Shown here: positions 9,426 through 18,467 of the stretch, piece by piece
Layout of the letters: every line of letters starts with the position of its first letter
Numbering within the stretch: the stretch's first letter is position 1
Assembly: GCA_016179765.1 (NCBI GenBank)
Contig: JACPCL010000030.1
Location: 41,710 to 105,709, forward strand
From: Chloroflexota bacterium
GTDB lineage: Bacteria; Chloroflexota; Dehalococcoidia; Lucifugimonadales; JACPCL1
Reading direction: 5' to 3'
DNA: 64,000 nt
The notes under the pieces: model-generated
Told to the model about the DNA's origin: nothing
Databases searched by the model: none
The model's input: only the letters and a program-made list of their open reading frames with translations
Program-made: the position numbers and the translations under genes

Positions 9426-9821
9426 CTAGCGCTTGCTATACTGCTCCTTCGCTCGGGCTCGCTTGAGGCCGTACTTCTTGCTCTCCTTGACACGCGCGTC
9501 GCGGGTCAGCAGGCCCCTCTTTCGCAGGGGAGCCCTGAGACTTTCGTCCAGCACCACCAGGGCTCGGGCAATGCCATGCCGGACGGCCCCCGCCTGCCCC
9601 ACTACGCCGCCCCCAATCACTTTCACCTGGACGCTGTACTTGTCCAGGGCGTCGGCCACCTTTAGCGGCTCCCTGATCACGTCCTGCCACCCCTCCCAGG
9701 GGAACGCCTCCTCCAGGGGCTTGCCGTTGATGACAATGCCCCCAGGCTGAGTGTACAGGCGCACCTGGGCGATAGCCGACTTGCGCCGCCCCACGCCATG
9801 GTAGTAGTGCTCTTGCTGCAT
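9426..9821 (-). CDS. rpsI: Ribosomal protein uS9
   Basis: A 131-residue small-subunit protein. Recognised by YYHGVGRRKSAIAQVRL near the N-terminus, and by RHGIARAL, DARVKESKKYGLKRARAKEQYSKR near the C-terminus, the tail that reaches the P-site tRNA. The ATG at 9821 has TAGGAG upstream; an upstream extension to 9869 is rejected. It is the last gene of the ribosomal supercluster, following rplM by 84 bases, the conserved rplM-rpsI pair, and ends at the bidirectional terminator. Confidence 0.97.
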   Translation of the reverse strand: MQQEHYYHGVGRRKSAIAQVRLYTQPGGIVINGKPLEEAFPWEGWQDVIREPLKVADALDKYSVQVKVIGGGVVGQAGAVRHGIARALVVLDESLRAPLRKRGLLTRDARVKESKKYGLKRARAKEQYSKR

Positions 9822-9905
9822 CAAGTGTATAGCTCCTAAGCCACCAGCTTTGTGGTTGCCCCACCCCAAAAGAAGGAAGAGCGTCCGCCCTGGGACGGAT
9901 GTGCC

Positions 9906-10361
9906 TTATTCCTTTACAGCCTTTTTCCGCGAGCCGGTCACCTGGGCCTGGTGTGGATGGTCCGGCCCGGCGTAGACCTTCAGCCGCTTCAGCATATGGA
10001 TCGCCAGGTTGTTCTTGGGAAGCATCCCCTTCACCGCATGCTTGATGGCATAGTCCGGGTGCTTGTCCATCATACCCCGGTAGGAGGTTTGCTTCAAGCC
10101 GCTCGAATAGCCGGAATGGCGGTAGTAGACCTTATCCGCCACCTTGCTACCTGTCAGGCCCACCTTGGCGGCGTTGACCACAATAACGTAGTCGCCGGTG
10201 ATCACGTAAGGGGTGTAGGTGGGGCGGTCCTTGCCCTGCAAGATGCGGGCCACCTCCACAGCCAGGCGGCCCATCGGCACCCCGGCGGCATCCACCACCT
10301 GCCAGTCGCCGCCCACCTCGTCAGGTTTAGCGTTGTAGGTCTTTGTTCGCTTCACGTTCAT
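9906..10361 (-). CDS. rplM: Ribosomal protein uL13
   Basis: A 151-residue large-subunit protein. Motifs include WQVVDAAGVPMGRLA, DYVIVVNAAKVGLTGSK, YYRHSG and AVKGMLPKNNLA. uL13 is an early assembly protein of the 50S subunit. Its ATG lies inside the last codons of truA (35-base overlap), so translation is coupled. It precedes rpsI as in most bacteria. Confidence 0.97.
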   Translation of the reverse strand: MNVKRTKTYNAKPDEVGGDWQVVDAAGVPMGRLAVEVARILQGKDRPTYTPYVITGDYVIVVNAAKVGLTGSKVADKVYYRHSGYSSGLKQTSYRGMMDKHPDYAIKHAVKGMLPKNNLAIHMLKRLKVYAGPDHPHQAQVTGSRKKAVKE

Positions 10362-11133
10362 GGGGAGGAAAGTCCTTATAGCGTACTTCCATGAGACACA
10401 GTCCCTGGGGAGGGAGCGTCGGCATGAGCTTCCTGTGCTCCGGGCCAGCGTGTCCCTCCAATATTGCCTTGACCCCTTCCAGGGAGAGGCGCTTTGCCCC
10501 TACCGAGGCCAGCATACCGGCGGTCCGGCGCATCTGGTGGGGCAAGAAGGCGTTGGCCTCTATTTCAATGTGCAGCAGCTCATCTTCCTGCCAGAGACGC
10601 GCGCTGAATACCTCCCGCACCGTGCTCCTGCCCGGCCCTGTGGAGCCCCCCAGCGCCGCAAAATCGTGAGACCCGTGCAGGAGAGCCAGCGCCATCTTCA
10701 TCGCCTCCACATCCAGCCCAACGGCTACCCGGTGCGCGTACCTCTCGTTCAGGGGCGACGGCCTATCCCGGCGCAGTATCGTGTATCGGTACACCCTGCT
10801 GCGGGCGTGACGGCGCGGGTCAAACCCCAGAGGCACATCATACGCCTTCTGGACTGCGATGCCCATGGGCAGGAAGGAGTTCACTCCCTTCACTATCGTC
10901 TCGCAAGGCAGCGCCGTGGTGGTGAGAAAGGCCACCACTTGTCCCCTGGCGTGGACGCCGGCGTCCGTCCTGCCCGCTCCACGCATCCTGGTAGGCTCCT
11001 GAGTCAAGCCAGCCACCGCCCGTTCCAGCTCTCCCTGAATGGAGGTGGCGTTGCGTTGCAACTGGAATCCAGAGTAGCCAGTGCCGTCGTACTCCACTAC
11101 CAGCGCAATGTTCCTGCAAGGCTTTTCCCGCAC
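10327..11133 (-). CDS. truA: tRNA pseudouridine(38-40) synthase TruA
   Basis: A 268-residue enzyme that makes pseudouridine at positions 38-40 of the tRNA anticodon arm. The catalytic aspartate is in GAGRTDAGVHARGQVV. Other TruA motifs are YDGTGYSGFQLQ near the start and FLPHQMRRTAGML. The GTG at 11133, with GGGAG six bases upstream, gives the standard N-terminus. A longer frame to 11220 would read into repeat DNA. It sits between rplQ and rplM, a common place for truA. Confidence 0.94.
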   Translation of the reverse strand: MREKPCRNIALVVEYDGTGYSGFQLQRNATSIQGELERAVAGLTQEPTRMRGAGRTDAGVHARGQVVAFLTTTALPCETIVKGVNSFLPMGIAVQKAYDVPLGFDPRRHARSRVYRYTILRRDRPSPLNERYAHRVAVGLDVEAMKMALALLHGSHDFAALGGSTGPGRSTVREVFSARLWQEDELLHIEIEANAFLPHQMRRTAGMLASVGAKRLSLEGVKAILEGHAGPEHRKLMPTLPPQGLCLMEVRYKDFPPHEREANKDLQR

Positions 11134-11204
11134 CCTAACTCCCTCTGTTCCCCTCTCCCTTCCAATGCTTGATGCACATTCCCAGCCGCTTTGCCTGGGG
11201 GTAG

Positions 11205-11356
11205 TTCCACCTCTCTCCATGCAGTCCCTCTCTCCAATGCGGAAAGGGAGACTTGAGATCAGTGAAGATGTATGTTGCGGCTAAGCCGCAACATACATCT
11301 TCACTTTCAATTCTTCCCCCTTCCCCTATGGAGAAGGGGGACCAAGGGGGTTAGGT
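11205..11356. repeat. Composite repeat enclosing a locus-unique hairpin
   Basis: Between rplQ and truA. A perfect inverted repeat with 21-bp arms (11261-11281, 11285-11305) and loop taa is flanked by two C/G-rich palindromes. The one on the rplQ side reads CCCCCTTCCCC, GGAGAAGGGGG and GGGGGTTAGGTT, ending 11 bases from the rplQ stop. Same layout as 5085-5260. Confidence 0.8.
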
Positions 11357-11366
11357 TAAGGTAGTG

Positions 11367-11717
11367 TTACACTAACTCCACAATCGCCATACGCGCGCCG
11401 TCGCCCGTGCGCGGGCCAAGCTTCAGCACCCGGGTGTAGCCGCCGGAGCGCTGCGCGTACCGTTTGCTCAGGTCGTCAAACACCTTTGCCACCACATCCT
11501 TGTCCGGCAGGTGGGTCAGGGCGATGCGCCTGTCGTGCAGAGTGCCCTTCTTGCCATAGGTGATCATGCGCTCCGTCATACCCTGGACCTCCTTGGCCTT
11601 CGCCTCGGTGGTCTGGATGTGCTCCTGCAGCAGCAAGGAACGGATCAGGGTCCGGTACAGCGCCTTGCGCTGGTCGCCTGGCCGGTTGAAGCGCCTGCCA
11701 TCCATGCGATGCCTCAT
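11367..11717 (-). CDS. rplQ: Ribosomal protein bL17
   Basis: A 116-residue large-subunit protein near the exit of the peptide tunnel. Recognised by MRHRMDGRRFNRPGDQRKAL and the C-terminal GYTRVLKLGPRTGDGARMAIVEL. It overlaps the end of rpoA by 4 bases, the conserved rpoA-rplQ coupling. A post-stop palindrome and a long unique hairpin separate it from truA. Confidence 0.97.
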   Translation of the reverse strand: MRHRMDGRRFNRPGDQRKALYRTLIRSLLLQEHIQTTEAKAKEVQGMTERMITYGKKGTLHDRRIALTHLPDKDVVAKVFDDLSKRYAQRSGGYTRVLKLGPRTGDGARMAIVELV

Positions 11718-12781
11718 GGCGACACCTCCGACTCTTCCTCTCCGCCTTCGGCCCCATTAAGGTGGTTCTTGGCGCCCTCGTGGTCCTCCTCATCCTGCGC
11801 CTCGGAGCGGGATTTGGGGCTGAGCCGCAGTTTGGCGTCTGGCGGCAGCAACCCCATCTGCTCCAGCCGGTCACACAGCTCCTCCAGAGATTTCTCTCCA
11901 AAGTTGCGAATCTTCAGCAGCTCCGAGCGGTCCTTTTCCAAAATCTCGCCCACGCGGTTCAGGTGCGCCCGCTTCAGGCAGTTGAGGGTGCGGGCCGAAA
12001 GCTCCAGCTTCTCCACGGGCGTGTTGTAGATGTCCGCAGGGATGGAGAGGGCAAAGGAGGGCAGATCCCCCGGCGCCTCTGGGCCTTTGCCCACGTTGGC
12101 GAAGAGGAAGAAGCGGTCTAGCAAAAGCTGCCCACTCCGAGAAAGGGCCTCCACAGGGGTAATGGTCTCATCGGTCCACACCTCCAAGACCAGTCGCTCG
12201 TAGTTGGTCACCTGGCCCACGCGCATCCGCTCCACCGCATAGTTGACACGCCGCACCGGCGAGTAGATAGCGTCCACGGGCAGCACGCCGATGGGCAAGC
12301 CGCTTTCGCCGGTGGCGGGGACATACCCGACGCCCTGCTCCACGTTGAACTCTACGGAAATCTTGGCATCCGGCGTGTCCAGGGTGGCCAAATACAGCTC
12401 CGGGTTCACCACCTCAAAGTCAGCGGTGGCCATGATGTCCCCCGCGGTGACGACGCCTTCTCCCTTCACCTCTAGACGCAAGCGGCCGGGGCGGTCCACG
12501 GCAGAGCGCAGGCGAATGGCCTTGAAGTTCAGCAGCAGGTCCGTCACCTGCTCCTTCACGTGGGGGATGGTGGAGTACTCGTGGGTGACCCCCTCAATCT
12601 TCACCCACGTGACCGCCGTCCCAGGGATAGAGCTGAGGAGCACCCTGCGCAATGGATTGCCCAGAGTCATGCCATAGCCCCGCTCCAGGGGGCCAATGGC
12701 AAAGCGGGCATATCCTGGCAAAGACTCCTCTACCTTGACCTCAGGCCGCGGCTTTCCAACTATGAGTTCCGTTGTTGTCAC
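11714..12781 (-). CDS. rpoA: RNA polymerase alpha subunit
   Basis: A 355-residue alpha subunit. The N-terminal dimerisation and assembly domain runs to about residue 235 (GYGMTLGNPLRRVLLSSIPG). After a linker the C-terminal DNA-binding domain follows at about 255-315 (ELSARTLNCLKRAHLNRVGE, NFGEKSLEEL). An extra acidic tail of about 30 residues, rich in Glu and Asp, closes the protein, longer than in most alphas. Part of the alpha operon rpsM-rpsK-rpsD-rpoA-rplQ. Confidence 0.97.
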   Translation of the reverse strand: MTTTELIVGKPRPEVKVEESLPGYARFAIGPLERGYGMTLGNPLRRVLLSSIPGTAVTWVKIEGVTHEYSTIPHVKEQVTDLLLNFKAIRLRSAVDRPGRLRLEVKGEGVVTAGDIMATADFEVVNPELYLATLDTPDAKISVEFNVEQGVGYVPATGESGLPIGVLPVDAIYSPVRRVNYAVERMRVGQVTNYERLVLEVWTDETITPVEALSRSGQLLLDRFFLFANVGKGPEAPGDLPSFALSIPADIYNTPVEKLELSARTLNCLKRAHLNRVGEILEKDRSELLKIRNFGEKSLEELCDRLEQMGLLPPDAKLRLSPKSRSEAQDEEDHEGAKNHLNGAEGGEEESEVSP

Positions 12782-12905
12782 TGCGCTACTCTCCTACAAA
12801 TCACCCCCTCACCCACCCCCGCCACCTGCACAATTGCTGAACAATGAGCGATACCGCTCCCTCTGCTCTGGCGTTACCTGCCCGTATGCTGGCGAGCCCT
12901 CGGCG

Positions 12906-13535
12906 CTATTTGGAGTAGAACTCCACGATGAGGCGCGGCTCTATGTTCCTGTCCAGGTCATCCGCCCCTGGAATGCGAACCACAGCGCCTTTGAGGTTGG
13001 CCGCGTCTAAGCTGAGCCAGCCGGGCACTGGCTTGCGGGGCATAGCCAACACCAGGGCCTTCACAAACCGGCTATCCTGGCTGGTCGGCTTCCAGGAAAT
13101 CACGTCCCCCTGGTTCACCTGGTAAGAGGGTATATCCATCCTCCTATCGTTGACCGTGAAGTGGCCGTGCATGACCATTTGACGCCCCTGGCTGCGGGAC
13201 TCTGCAAAGTCCAGGCGATACACGACGTTGTCCATCCGGCGCTCAAGGTGCTGCATGAGCACAAGGCCCGTGGCCTGCGGGTTCTTGCGGGCAACCTGGT
13301 AGTAGCGACGGAACTGCCGCTCCAGCACGCCGTAGATTACCCTGGCCTTCCGCTTCTCCTTCAGCTGCACCCCGTAGTCGCTGAGGCGGCGGCTCCTGGC
13401 CTGGGCGGTTGCCCCAGGGGCTCGCCGGCGCTTCTCAATAGCGCATTTGGCGGTAAAGCAACGCTCCCCTTTCAGGAAGAGCTTCTCCCCAGCCCTGCGA
13501 CAGAGCCGGCACACCGGTCCCGTATACCTTGCCAT
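12906..13535 (-). CDS. rpsD: Ribosomal protein uS4
   Basis: A 209-residue primary 16S-binding protein. It is a zinc-binding (C+) version: Cys at about residues 9, 12, 26 and 31 (CRLCRRAGEKLFLKGERC). The S4 RNA-binding domain holds RLDNVVYR as RRMDNVVYRLDFAESRSQGRQ and VNDRRMDIPSYQV. In many bacteria uS4 represses its own operon. A 124-base gap with no gene separates it from rpoA. Confidence 0.97.
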   Translation of the reverse strand: MARYTGPVCRLCRRAGEKLFLKGERCFTAKCAIEKRRRAPGATAQARSRRLSDYGVQLKEKRKARVIYGVLERQFRRYYQVARKNPQATGLVLMQHLERRMDNVVYRLDFAESRSQGRQMVMHGHFTVNDRRMDIPSYQVNQGDVISWKPTSQDSRFVKALVLAMPRKPVPGWLSLDAANLKGAVVRIPGADDLDRNIEPRLIVEFYSK

Positions 13536-13599
13536 GCGTGCTCCTAACTAATTCCTTTTCCTTGTCGCCTCGCCCGTCCTCAAAAGAGGAGAAGAAACG

Positions 13600-13983
13600 C
13601 TACACCCGCCGTCGCTTTGGGGGGCGGCAGCCGTTGTGAGGAATGGGCGTCACGTCCCGGATGCTGGTGACGGAGATGCCCACGGACTGCAGGGAGCGGA
13701 TGGCCGCCTCCCGTCCCGCCCCCGGGCCTTTCACAAAGACATCCAACTGGCGGACACCGTTCTCCACGGCGCGCCGGCCAGCGGTTTCAGCGGCCCGCTG
13801 AGCCGCAAAAGCCGTGCCCTTGCGGGCGCCCTTGAAGCCGCCGGTGGCTCCGCTGCCCCAGGAGATCACATTCCCCTCCGGGTCAGTGACGGTGATCAGG
13901 GTATTGTTGAAGGTGGACTGAATGTACGCCTTCCCCCTGGGAATAAACTTGCGCTCACGCCTTCTGGCTGGCCTTTTCGCCAT
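13600..13983 (-). CDS. rpsK: Ribosomal protein uS11
   Basis: A 127-residue platform protein of the 30S subunit. Motifs: [24 protein letters not shown]-like [33 protein letters not shown] and the C-terminal [18 protein letters not shown]. The ATG at 13983 has AGGAG seven bases upstream; a TTG two codons earlier is less likely. Between rpsM and rpsD as usual. Confidence 0.97.
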   Translation of the reverse strand: MAKRPARRRERKFIPRGKAYIQSTFNNTLITVTDPEGNVISWGSGATGGFKGARKGTAFAAQRAAETAGRRAVENGVRQLDVFVKGPGAGREAAIRSLQSVGISVTSIRDVTPIPHNGCRPPKRRRV

Positions 13984-13995
13984 GGTCAACTCCTG

Positions 13996-14379
13996 CTACT
14001 TCTTGCCTACGGTGCGGCGGCGCCCGGCCACCGTCTTGCGCTCGCCCCGCTTGGTCCTGGCGTTGGTCCTTGTGCGCTGGCCCCGAACGGGCAGGCCGTG
14101 GCGGTGCCGCGCACCGCGATAGGTCCCAATATCCATCAGCCGCCGGATGTTGATGTTCACGTCCCGGCGCAGGTCCCCTTCCACCTTATACTGCTTATCC
14201 ACCACTTCACGGATGCGGTCCAGGTCCTGCTCTGGCAAGTCCTTCACCCTGGGGTTGCCCGTGACACCCGCCTGGTCCAGGACCTTCAGAGCCAAGACCG
14301 ACCCAATGCCATAGATACGGCACAGGGCCACCTCCACCCGTTTGTTGTCCGGAATGTCAATGCCCGCCACACGCGCCAT
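13996..14379 (-). CDS. rpsM: Ribosomal protein uS13
   Basis: A 127-residue head protein of the 30S subunit that contacts the P-site tRNA. Starts [19 protein letters not shown] and has the GIGS motif, then [26 protein letters not shown]. The ATG at 14379 is preceded by AGGAGGGA; the frame stays open upstream through rpmJ but that extension is not real. Head of the alpha operon. Confidence 0.97.
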   Translation of the reverse strand: MARVAGIDIPDNKRVEVALCRIYGIGSVLALKVLDQAGVTGNPRVKDLPEQDLDRIREVVDKQYKVEGDLRRDVNINIRRLMDIGTYRGARHRHGLPVRGQRTRTNARTKRGERKTVAGRRRTVGKK

Positions 14380-14404
14380 AGAGAGTCCCTCCTGCCTTTC
14401 AGTC

Positions 14405-14518
14405 CTAGCCTTGCCGCTGCATATGCCTGGGGTTATCGCACAAGATGCGCACCACACCATGGCGGCGGACCACCTTGCACTTATCGCATCGCTTCTTCAC
14501 GGAAGCTCGCACCTTCAT
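14405..14518 (-). CDS. rpmJ: Ribosomal protein bL36
   Basis: A 37-residue zinc-ribbon protein translated by hand between infA and rpsM: it begins [11 protein letters not shown] and ends NPRHMQRQG. The zinc ligands Cys11, Cys14, Cys27 and His32 are all present, so it is the C+ form. The place between infA and rpsM is the conserved one. Confidence 0.95.
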   Translation of the reverse strand: MKVRASVKKRCDKCKVVRRHGVVRILCDNPRHMQRQG

Positions 14519-14531
14519 GTTACCTCTCCGG

Positions 14532-14750
14532 TTAGCGGAAGCGGAAGGTCACGCGGCCACGGGCCAGGTCATAGGGGGAAAGCTCTACCAGCACACGGTC
14601 TCCCGCCAGCACGCGAATGAAGTTCATGCGCATCTTGCCAGAGATGTGGGCAAGCACCCGGTGCCCGTTGGCCAACTCCACGCGGAAGACGGCGTTGGGC
14701 AACGCCTCAACCACCGTTCCTTCCACCTCTATCGCCTCTTTTTTCGCCAT
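14532..14750 (-). CDS. infA: Translation initiation factor IF-1
   Basis: A 72-residue OB-fold protein that binds the A site of the 30S subunit during initiation. Motifs: [37 protein letters not shown] and the ending [13 protein letters not shown]. Usual length. It lies between map and rpmJ in the spc/alpha junction. Confidence 0.97.
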   Translation of the reverse strand: MAKKEAIEVEGTVVEALPNAVFRVELANGHRVLAHISGKMRMNFIRVLAGDRVLVELSPYDLARGRVTFRFR

Positions 14751-14784
14751 ACCTTACCGGTTCACCGCCACCTCTGTCTGGTTC

Positions 14785-15588
14785 CTACTCCCCTTCCAAC
14801 GCCGTCAGCACCCAGGGGCCGCGCTCCGTAATCGCCACCGTGTGCTCAAAGTGGGCCGACAGGCTCCCGTCGGCGGTCACCACGGTCCAGTCATCATCCA
14901 GGACGCGGGTCTCCCAGGTGCCCATGTTCAGCATTGGCTCAATCGCAATGGCCATGCCCACCCGGAGCAGCGGCCCTTTGCCCCCCTCGCCCACGTTGGG
15001 CACGGCAGGGTCTTCATGCAGGGCGCGGCCAATGCCGTGGCCCACGTACTCTCTCACCACGCCGTAGCCCTGCGCCTCGGCGAACTGCTGCACCACAGTG
15101 GAGATGTCCCCCACACGGTTGCCCGCCAGCGCCTGTCTGATACCCAGCTCCAGGCTCAGGCGAGTGGCCTCCACCAGCTTTTCCGCCTCCTTGGACGCCC
15201 TGCCCACGATGACGGTCACCGCGCTGTCCCCGTGGAAGCCTCCCACGATGGCCCCCACGTCTATGCTCACCACGTCCCCCTCTTTGATGACGCGGTCGCC
15301 AGGGATGCCGTGCACGATCTCCTGGTTAATGGACACGCAGATGGTTGCGGGAAAGCCACGATACCCCTTGAAGGAGGGCTTGCCCCCCAATTGGCGTATC
15401 TCCCTGGCCGCGATGGCGTCAAGCTCCTTCGTCTTCATGCCCGGCTGCACCGCTCTTACCACGGCCTCCCTGGCGGCAGCCGTCACCCGCCCCGCCTCTC
15501 GCATCACCCGCAGCTCCACAGGGGACTTGATGGTGATGCCGTTGTTGCGGCCCTCCACGGTCAGGTATAGCCCCTGGGTGCGTTCCAT
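14785..15588 (-). CDS. map: Methionine aminopeptidase, type I
   Basis: A 267-residue enzyme that removes the initiator methionine. The metal ligands are visible: Asp in SIDVGAIVGGFHGDSA, His in GHGIGRALHEDP, and Glu in IEPML and near the C-terminus. Lacks the N-terminal zinc-finger extension, so it is a type Ia-like short form. The ATG at 15588 was chosen; a GTG two codons earlier is equally possible because neither has a clear ribosome-binding site. In the usual place downstream of adk. Confidence 0.95.
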   Translation of the reverse strand: MERTQGLYLTVEGRNNGITIKSPVELRVMREAGRVTAAAREAVVRAVQPGMKTKELDAIAAREIRQLGGKPSFKGYRGFPATICVSINQEIVHGIPGDRVIKEGDVVSIDVGAIVGGFHGDSAVTVIVGRASKEAEKLVEATRLSLELGIRQALAGNRVGDISTVVQQFAEAQGYGVVREYVGHGIGRALHEDPAVPNVGEGGKGPLLRVGMAIAIEPMLNMGTWETRVLDDDWTVVTADGSLSAHFEHTVAITERGPWVLTALEGE

Positions 15589-15669
15589 AACCACCTATTG
15601 TAGCGTACAAGCGCTGGTTTTCCAAACGCCTCCCTCAGGCGTTCCTTTGCCTATGCGTCACATTCATAT

Positions 15670-15724
15670 CCCCCGACTAAAGTCGGGGGTTAGCCGAACC
15701 CAAACCTGGCACTTTAGTGCCAGG
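15670..15724. repeat. Pair of REP-like hairpins
   Basis: Two hairpins lie between map and adk: CCCCCGACT-aa-AGTCGGGGG at 15670-15689 and CCTGGCACT-tt-AGTGCCAGG at 15705-15724. The loop-proximal bases are complementary between the two (ACTaaAGT against ACTttAGT). The arrangement resembles paired REP sequences. The rest of the 141-base gap is featureless. Confidence 0.65.
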
Positions 15725-15735
15725 GCAGGACCTCC

Positions 15736-16377
15736 TCACCCCACCCTGTCAATGGCCTTCACCAACTCCTCCTCCACCTGCTCCACGGGTCTCTCACCGT
15801 CAATCTCCACCAGCTTCCTCTGCCTCCCATAGAAGTCGGCCAAGCCCTGCACCTCTGGCCACTGCACCTGCAGGCGGCGGCGCACCACCTCGGGCTGGTC
15901 GTCGGCGCGCTGGTACAGCTCGCCGCCGCAACGGGGGCACTGCTTAGCGTCGTCCGCCAGCATCTGTTGCGCATAGGGCGTACCGCACGTGCGGCAACTG
16001 ATGCGCCCCGCCAGCCGGCGTACCAGCTCCTCCTCACCCACCTTGATATACAGCACCCTGTCCACGGGGGCATCACCCAGGGCCCTCTCCAGTGCCTTCG
16101 CCTGGTTCAGGGTACGGGGGAAACCATCCAGGATGAACCCTTTCTGGCAGTCCCCCTGGTTGATCCGGTCCAGGATCATGCGGATGGTCACCTCGTCGGG
16201 CACCATCTCCCCTTTATCCATGTACCCCTTCGCGAGCTTTCCTAGCTCCGTGCCCTGGGCGAGGTGATGGCGGAACATATCGCCGGAGGAGATAAAGGCC
16301 ACTCCTAGCTTCTCTGAGAGGGTCTTGGCCTGGGTTCCCTTACCCGCACCGGCCAGGCCGAGGAACACGAGCCGCAT
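15736..16377 (-). CDS. adk: Adenylate kinase
   Basis: A 213-residue enzyme converting ATP and AMP into two ADP. The P-loop is GLAGAGKGTQA at residues 7-17, the AMP-binding region includes SSGDMFR, and DGFPRTLNQAKAL follows. The LID carries a zinc-binding set (CRTCGTPY and CPRCGG). Standard long form. Located between secY and map as in the conserved spc cluster. Confidence 0.97.
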   Translation of the reverse strand: MRLVFLGLAGAGKGTQAKTLSEKLGVAFISSGDMFRHHLAQGTELGKLAKGYMDKGEMVPDEVTIRMILDRINQGDCQKGFILDGFPRTLNQAKALERALGDAPVDRVLYIKVGEEELVRRLAGRISCRTCGTPYAQQMLADDAKQCPRCGGELYQRADDQPEVVRRRLQVQWPEVQGLADFYGRQRKLVEIDGERPVEQVEEELVKAIDRVG

Positions 16378-16384
16378 ACGCCAT

Positions 16385-17737
16385 CTACCTCAAAAAACCT
16401 TCATAGTTGCGCATCATCAACTGCGCCTCAAGCTGGCGCAAGGTGTCCAGGGCCACGCCCACCATGATTAACAGGCTGGCGCTGCTAATCTGGATGGCGC
16501 GGATATCGGTCACCAGGGTAGCGAAGTAGGGCAGAATGGCCACAAAGCCCAAAAACAGGGCGCCACCCCAGGTGATGCGGATGATGACCCGGTTGATGTA
16601 GTCGGAGGTGGGTTTGCCCGGCCGGATGCCGGGGATAAAGCCGCCGTTCTTCTGCAGGTTGTCCGCCAGGTTCTGCTGCTGGAAAATGACCAAGGTGTAA
16701 AAAAAGGTGAACAACATCACCAGAATAAAGACGAAAATCCAGTAGCTTGCCCCCTGGGGGGACAGGGCCGTGGCGAAGAAGTTGGCGATGCGGGCGCCCA
16801 CCGAGCCGCTGGTGGGATTGGCGAAGTAGCTGGCGATGGTGCCCGGCAGGATCATGATGGAGAAGGCAAAGATGAGTGGGATCATACCTGCCGAGTTAAC
16901 CCGTAGGGGCAGGAAGGATGTGCCCGACTGACGGAACATACGGCCACCCCGGAACACGCTGCGCCCATACTGCACGGGTACGCGTCGCTGGGCCTCCGTG
17001 AAATACACAATCAGGAACACAATGGCCACCCCAATGAGGGCCAGCAGGATAAGGCCTCCCAGGTTGTTGCGCTCCAGAAAGCCCTGGCCCACAAACTGCG
17101 GGAACTGAGCCACAATGCCGCCGAATATGATAATGGAGACGCCGTTGCCTATGCCCCGTTCGGTAATCAGCTCCCCCATCCATACCAGAAACGCGGTGCC
17201 AGCGGTGAGCGAGACCAGAATACCCAGGGTATCCAGGCCCAGTCCGCCGCCAAAGGAGTCCACGGTCAGGCCACCCAGCCGCTGCATCAGCGTGAGCTGT
17301 CCATAGGCCTGCGCCGCGGCGATGGGCACCATCAAGTAGTGGGTAAGCTGGTTCAAACGCTGGCGGCCCGCCTCCCCCTCCTTGGCCAGGGCCTGCAACC
17401 GCGGGATCACCGGCGTCATGATCTGAACAACGATGGAGGCCGTAATGTAAGGGTACACCCCAAGCGCCACGATGCTCAGGTTGCGCAAGCCGCCGCCGCT
17501 GAACAGATCCAGAAAGCCCAGGAGCTGACCCTGCGCATCGCCCCGGTCAAAGAGGCTGCGCAGCACCGCAGGGTCAATGTTCATGACCGGAATGTGGGCC
17601 AGCAGGCGAAACACCACCAACATGCCAAGGGTAAAAAGGATGCGCGCCCGCAGGTCCGGCGTGCGAAAGGCGTCAATGACCGCCTGAAGCAGCGCCGGCC
17701 GGCCGGCAGTTGGTGTTCGTGTCACGGCTGCGCGCAC
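16385..17737 (-). CDS. secY: Protein translocase subunit SecY
   Basis: A 450-residue ten-helix membrane protein forming the Sec channel. Motifs include VVFRLLAHIPV in helix 1, the plug region with LLGFLDLFSGGGLRNLSI, RRVPVQYG in the C4 loop and GGFIPGIRPGKPT in C5. The GTG start lies two bases after the rplO stop, with GGAGGAG in the end of rplO as ribosome-binding site, so it is coupled to rplO. Confidence 0.96.
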   Translation of the reverse strand: MRAAVTRTPTAGRPALLQAVIDAFRTPDLRARILFTLGMLVVFRLLAHIPVMNIDPAVLRSLFDRGDAQGQLLGFLDLFSGGGLRNLSIVALGVYPYITASIVVQIMTPVIPRLQALAKEGEAGRQRLNQLTHYLMVPIAAAQAYGQLTLMQRLGGLTVDSFGGGLGLDTLGILVSLTAGTAFLVWMGELITERGIGNGVSIIIFGGIVAQFPQFVGQGFLERNNLGGLILLALIGVAIVFLIVYFTEAQRRVPVQYGRSVFRGGRMFRQSGTSFLPLRVNSAGMIPLIFAFSIMILPGTIASYFANPTSGSVGARIANFFATALSPQGASYWIFVFILVMLFTFFYTLVIFQQQNLADNLQKNGGFIPGIRPGKPTSDYINRVIIRITWGGALFLGFVAILPYFATLVTDIRAIQISSASLLIMVGVALDTLRQLEAQLMMRNYEGFLR

Positions 17738-17739
17738 GG

Positions 17740-18186
17740 CTACAGCTCCTCCACCGCGCCGCCGGCGGCCTCAATGGCCGCGCGGGCTGCCTTGGAGAAC
17801 CGGTGGGCTGCCACCCTCAGTGGCTTGTCCACATCGCCACGGGCCAGCACCTTCACCCGCAAAGAGGCGTTCTTGATGAGGCCCGCCGCTTGCATCTCAA
17901 CGGGCGATACCCTTGCCCCTGGGAGGAAGGAGGTCAGCCTTTCCAGGTTCACCTCGGTGTACTCCACACGAAAGATGTTGGTGAAGCCGCGGAGCATGGG
18001 CAGACCCTTCATCAGGGGGTTCTGGCCTCCCTCAAAGCCCCGGCGAGCGCCCCCCCCGGCCCGCGCCTTCTGCCCTTTGAGGCCTCGGGTGGAGTAGCTG
18101 CCCATGCCGCTGCCGTCGCCGCGTCCCACGCGGCGACGGTCCGTGCGGGCCCCCGGGTTTGGTTTCAGTTCGTGTGCTTTTACCAT
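17740..18186 (-). CDS. rplO: Ribosomal protein uL15
   Basis: A 148-residue late-assembly large-subunit protein. Starts VKAHELKPNPGARTDRRRVGRG after Met and has the Gly/Arg-rich loop with GLKGQKARAGG; the C-terminal half has VSPVEMQAAGLI. An alternative GTG at 18231 overlaps the rpmD stop (GTGA) and would add 15 residues; family N-termini favour 18186, but coupling from the GTG cannot be excluded. Confidence 0.95.
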   Translation of the reverse strand: MVKAHELKPNPGARTDRRRVGRGDGSGMGSYSTRGLKGQKARAGGGARRGFEGGQNPLMKGLPMLRGFTNIFRVEYTEVNLERLTSFLPGARVSPVEMQAAGLIKNASLRVKVLARGDVDKPLRVAAHRFSKAARAAIEAAGGAVEEL

Positions 18187-18227
18187 GCTCTTGCCGTATG
18201 CCTGAGCCTCGCCGACCCTCAGTCCTC

Positions 18228-18419
18228 TCACTCCACCATCACCTCTTCCACCTTTAACAGATGCCGCACCTTGTGCACCATACCACGGATGGTCGGGCTG
18301 TCCGCCCGCTCCACCGTGTGGTGCAGGCGATACAGCCCCAGAGCCTGGATGACCCTACGCTGAGGCTCATGGTAGCCGATGGTGCTCTTGATCCAGGTGA
18401 TGCGTAGCTTCTTTGCCAT
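18228..18419 (-). CDS. rpmD: Ribosomal protein uL30
   Basis: A 63-residue small large-subunit protein. LRITWIKSTIGYHEPQRRVI and HTVERADSPTIRGMVHKVRHL are characteristic. Between rpsE and rplO as usual. Short beta-alpha-beta fold, normal length. Confidence 0.95.
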   Translation of the reverse strand: MAKKLRITWIKSTIGYHEPQRRVIQALGLYRLHHTVERADSPTIRGMVHKVRHLLKVEEVMVE

Positions 18420-18467
18420 AGCAACGTCTCAAGCCGCCTTCTGTCCACTATCAATAACTCCTACCCG

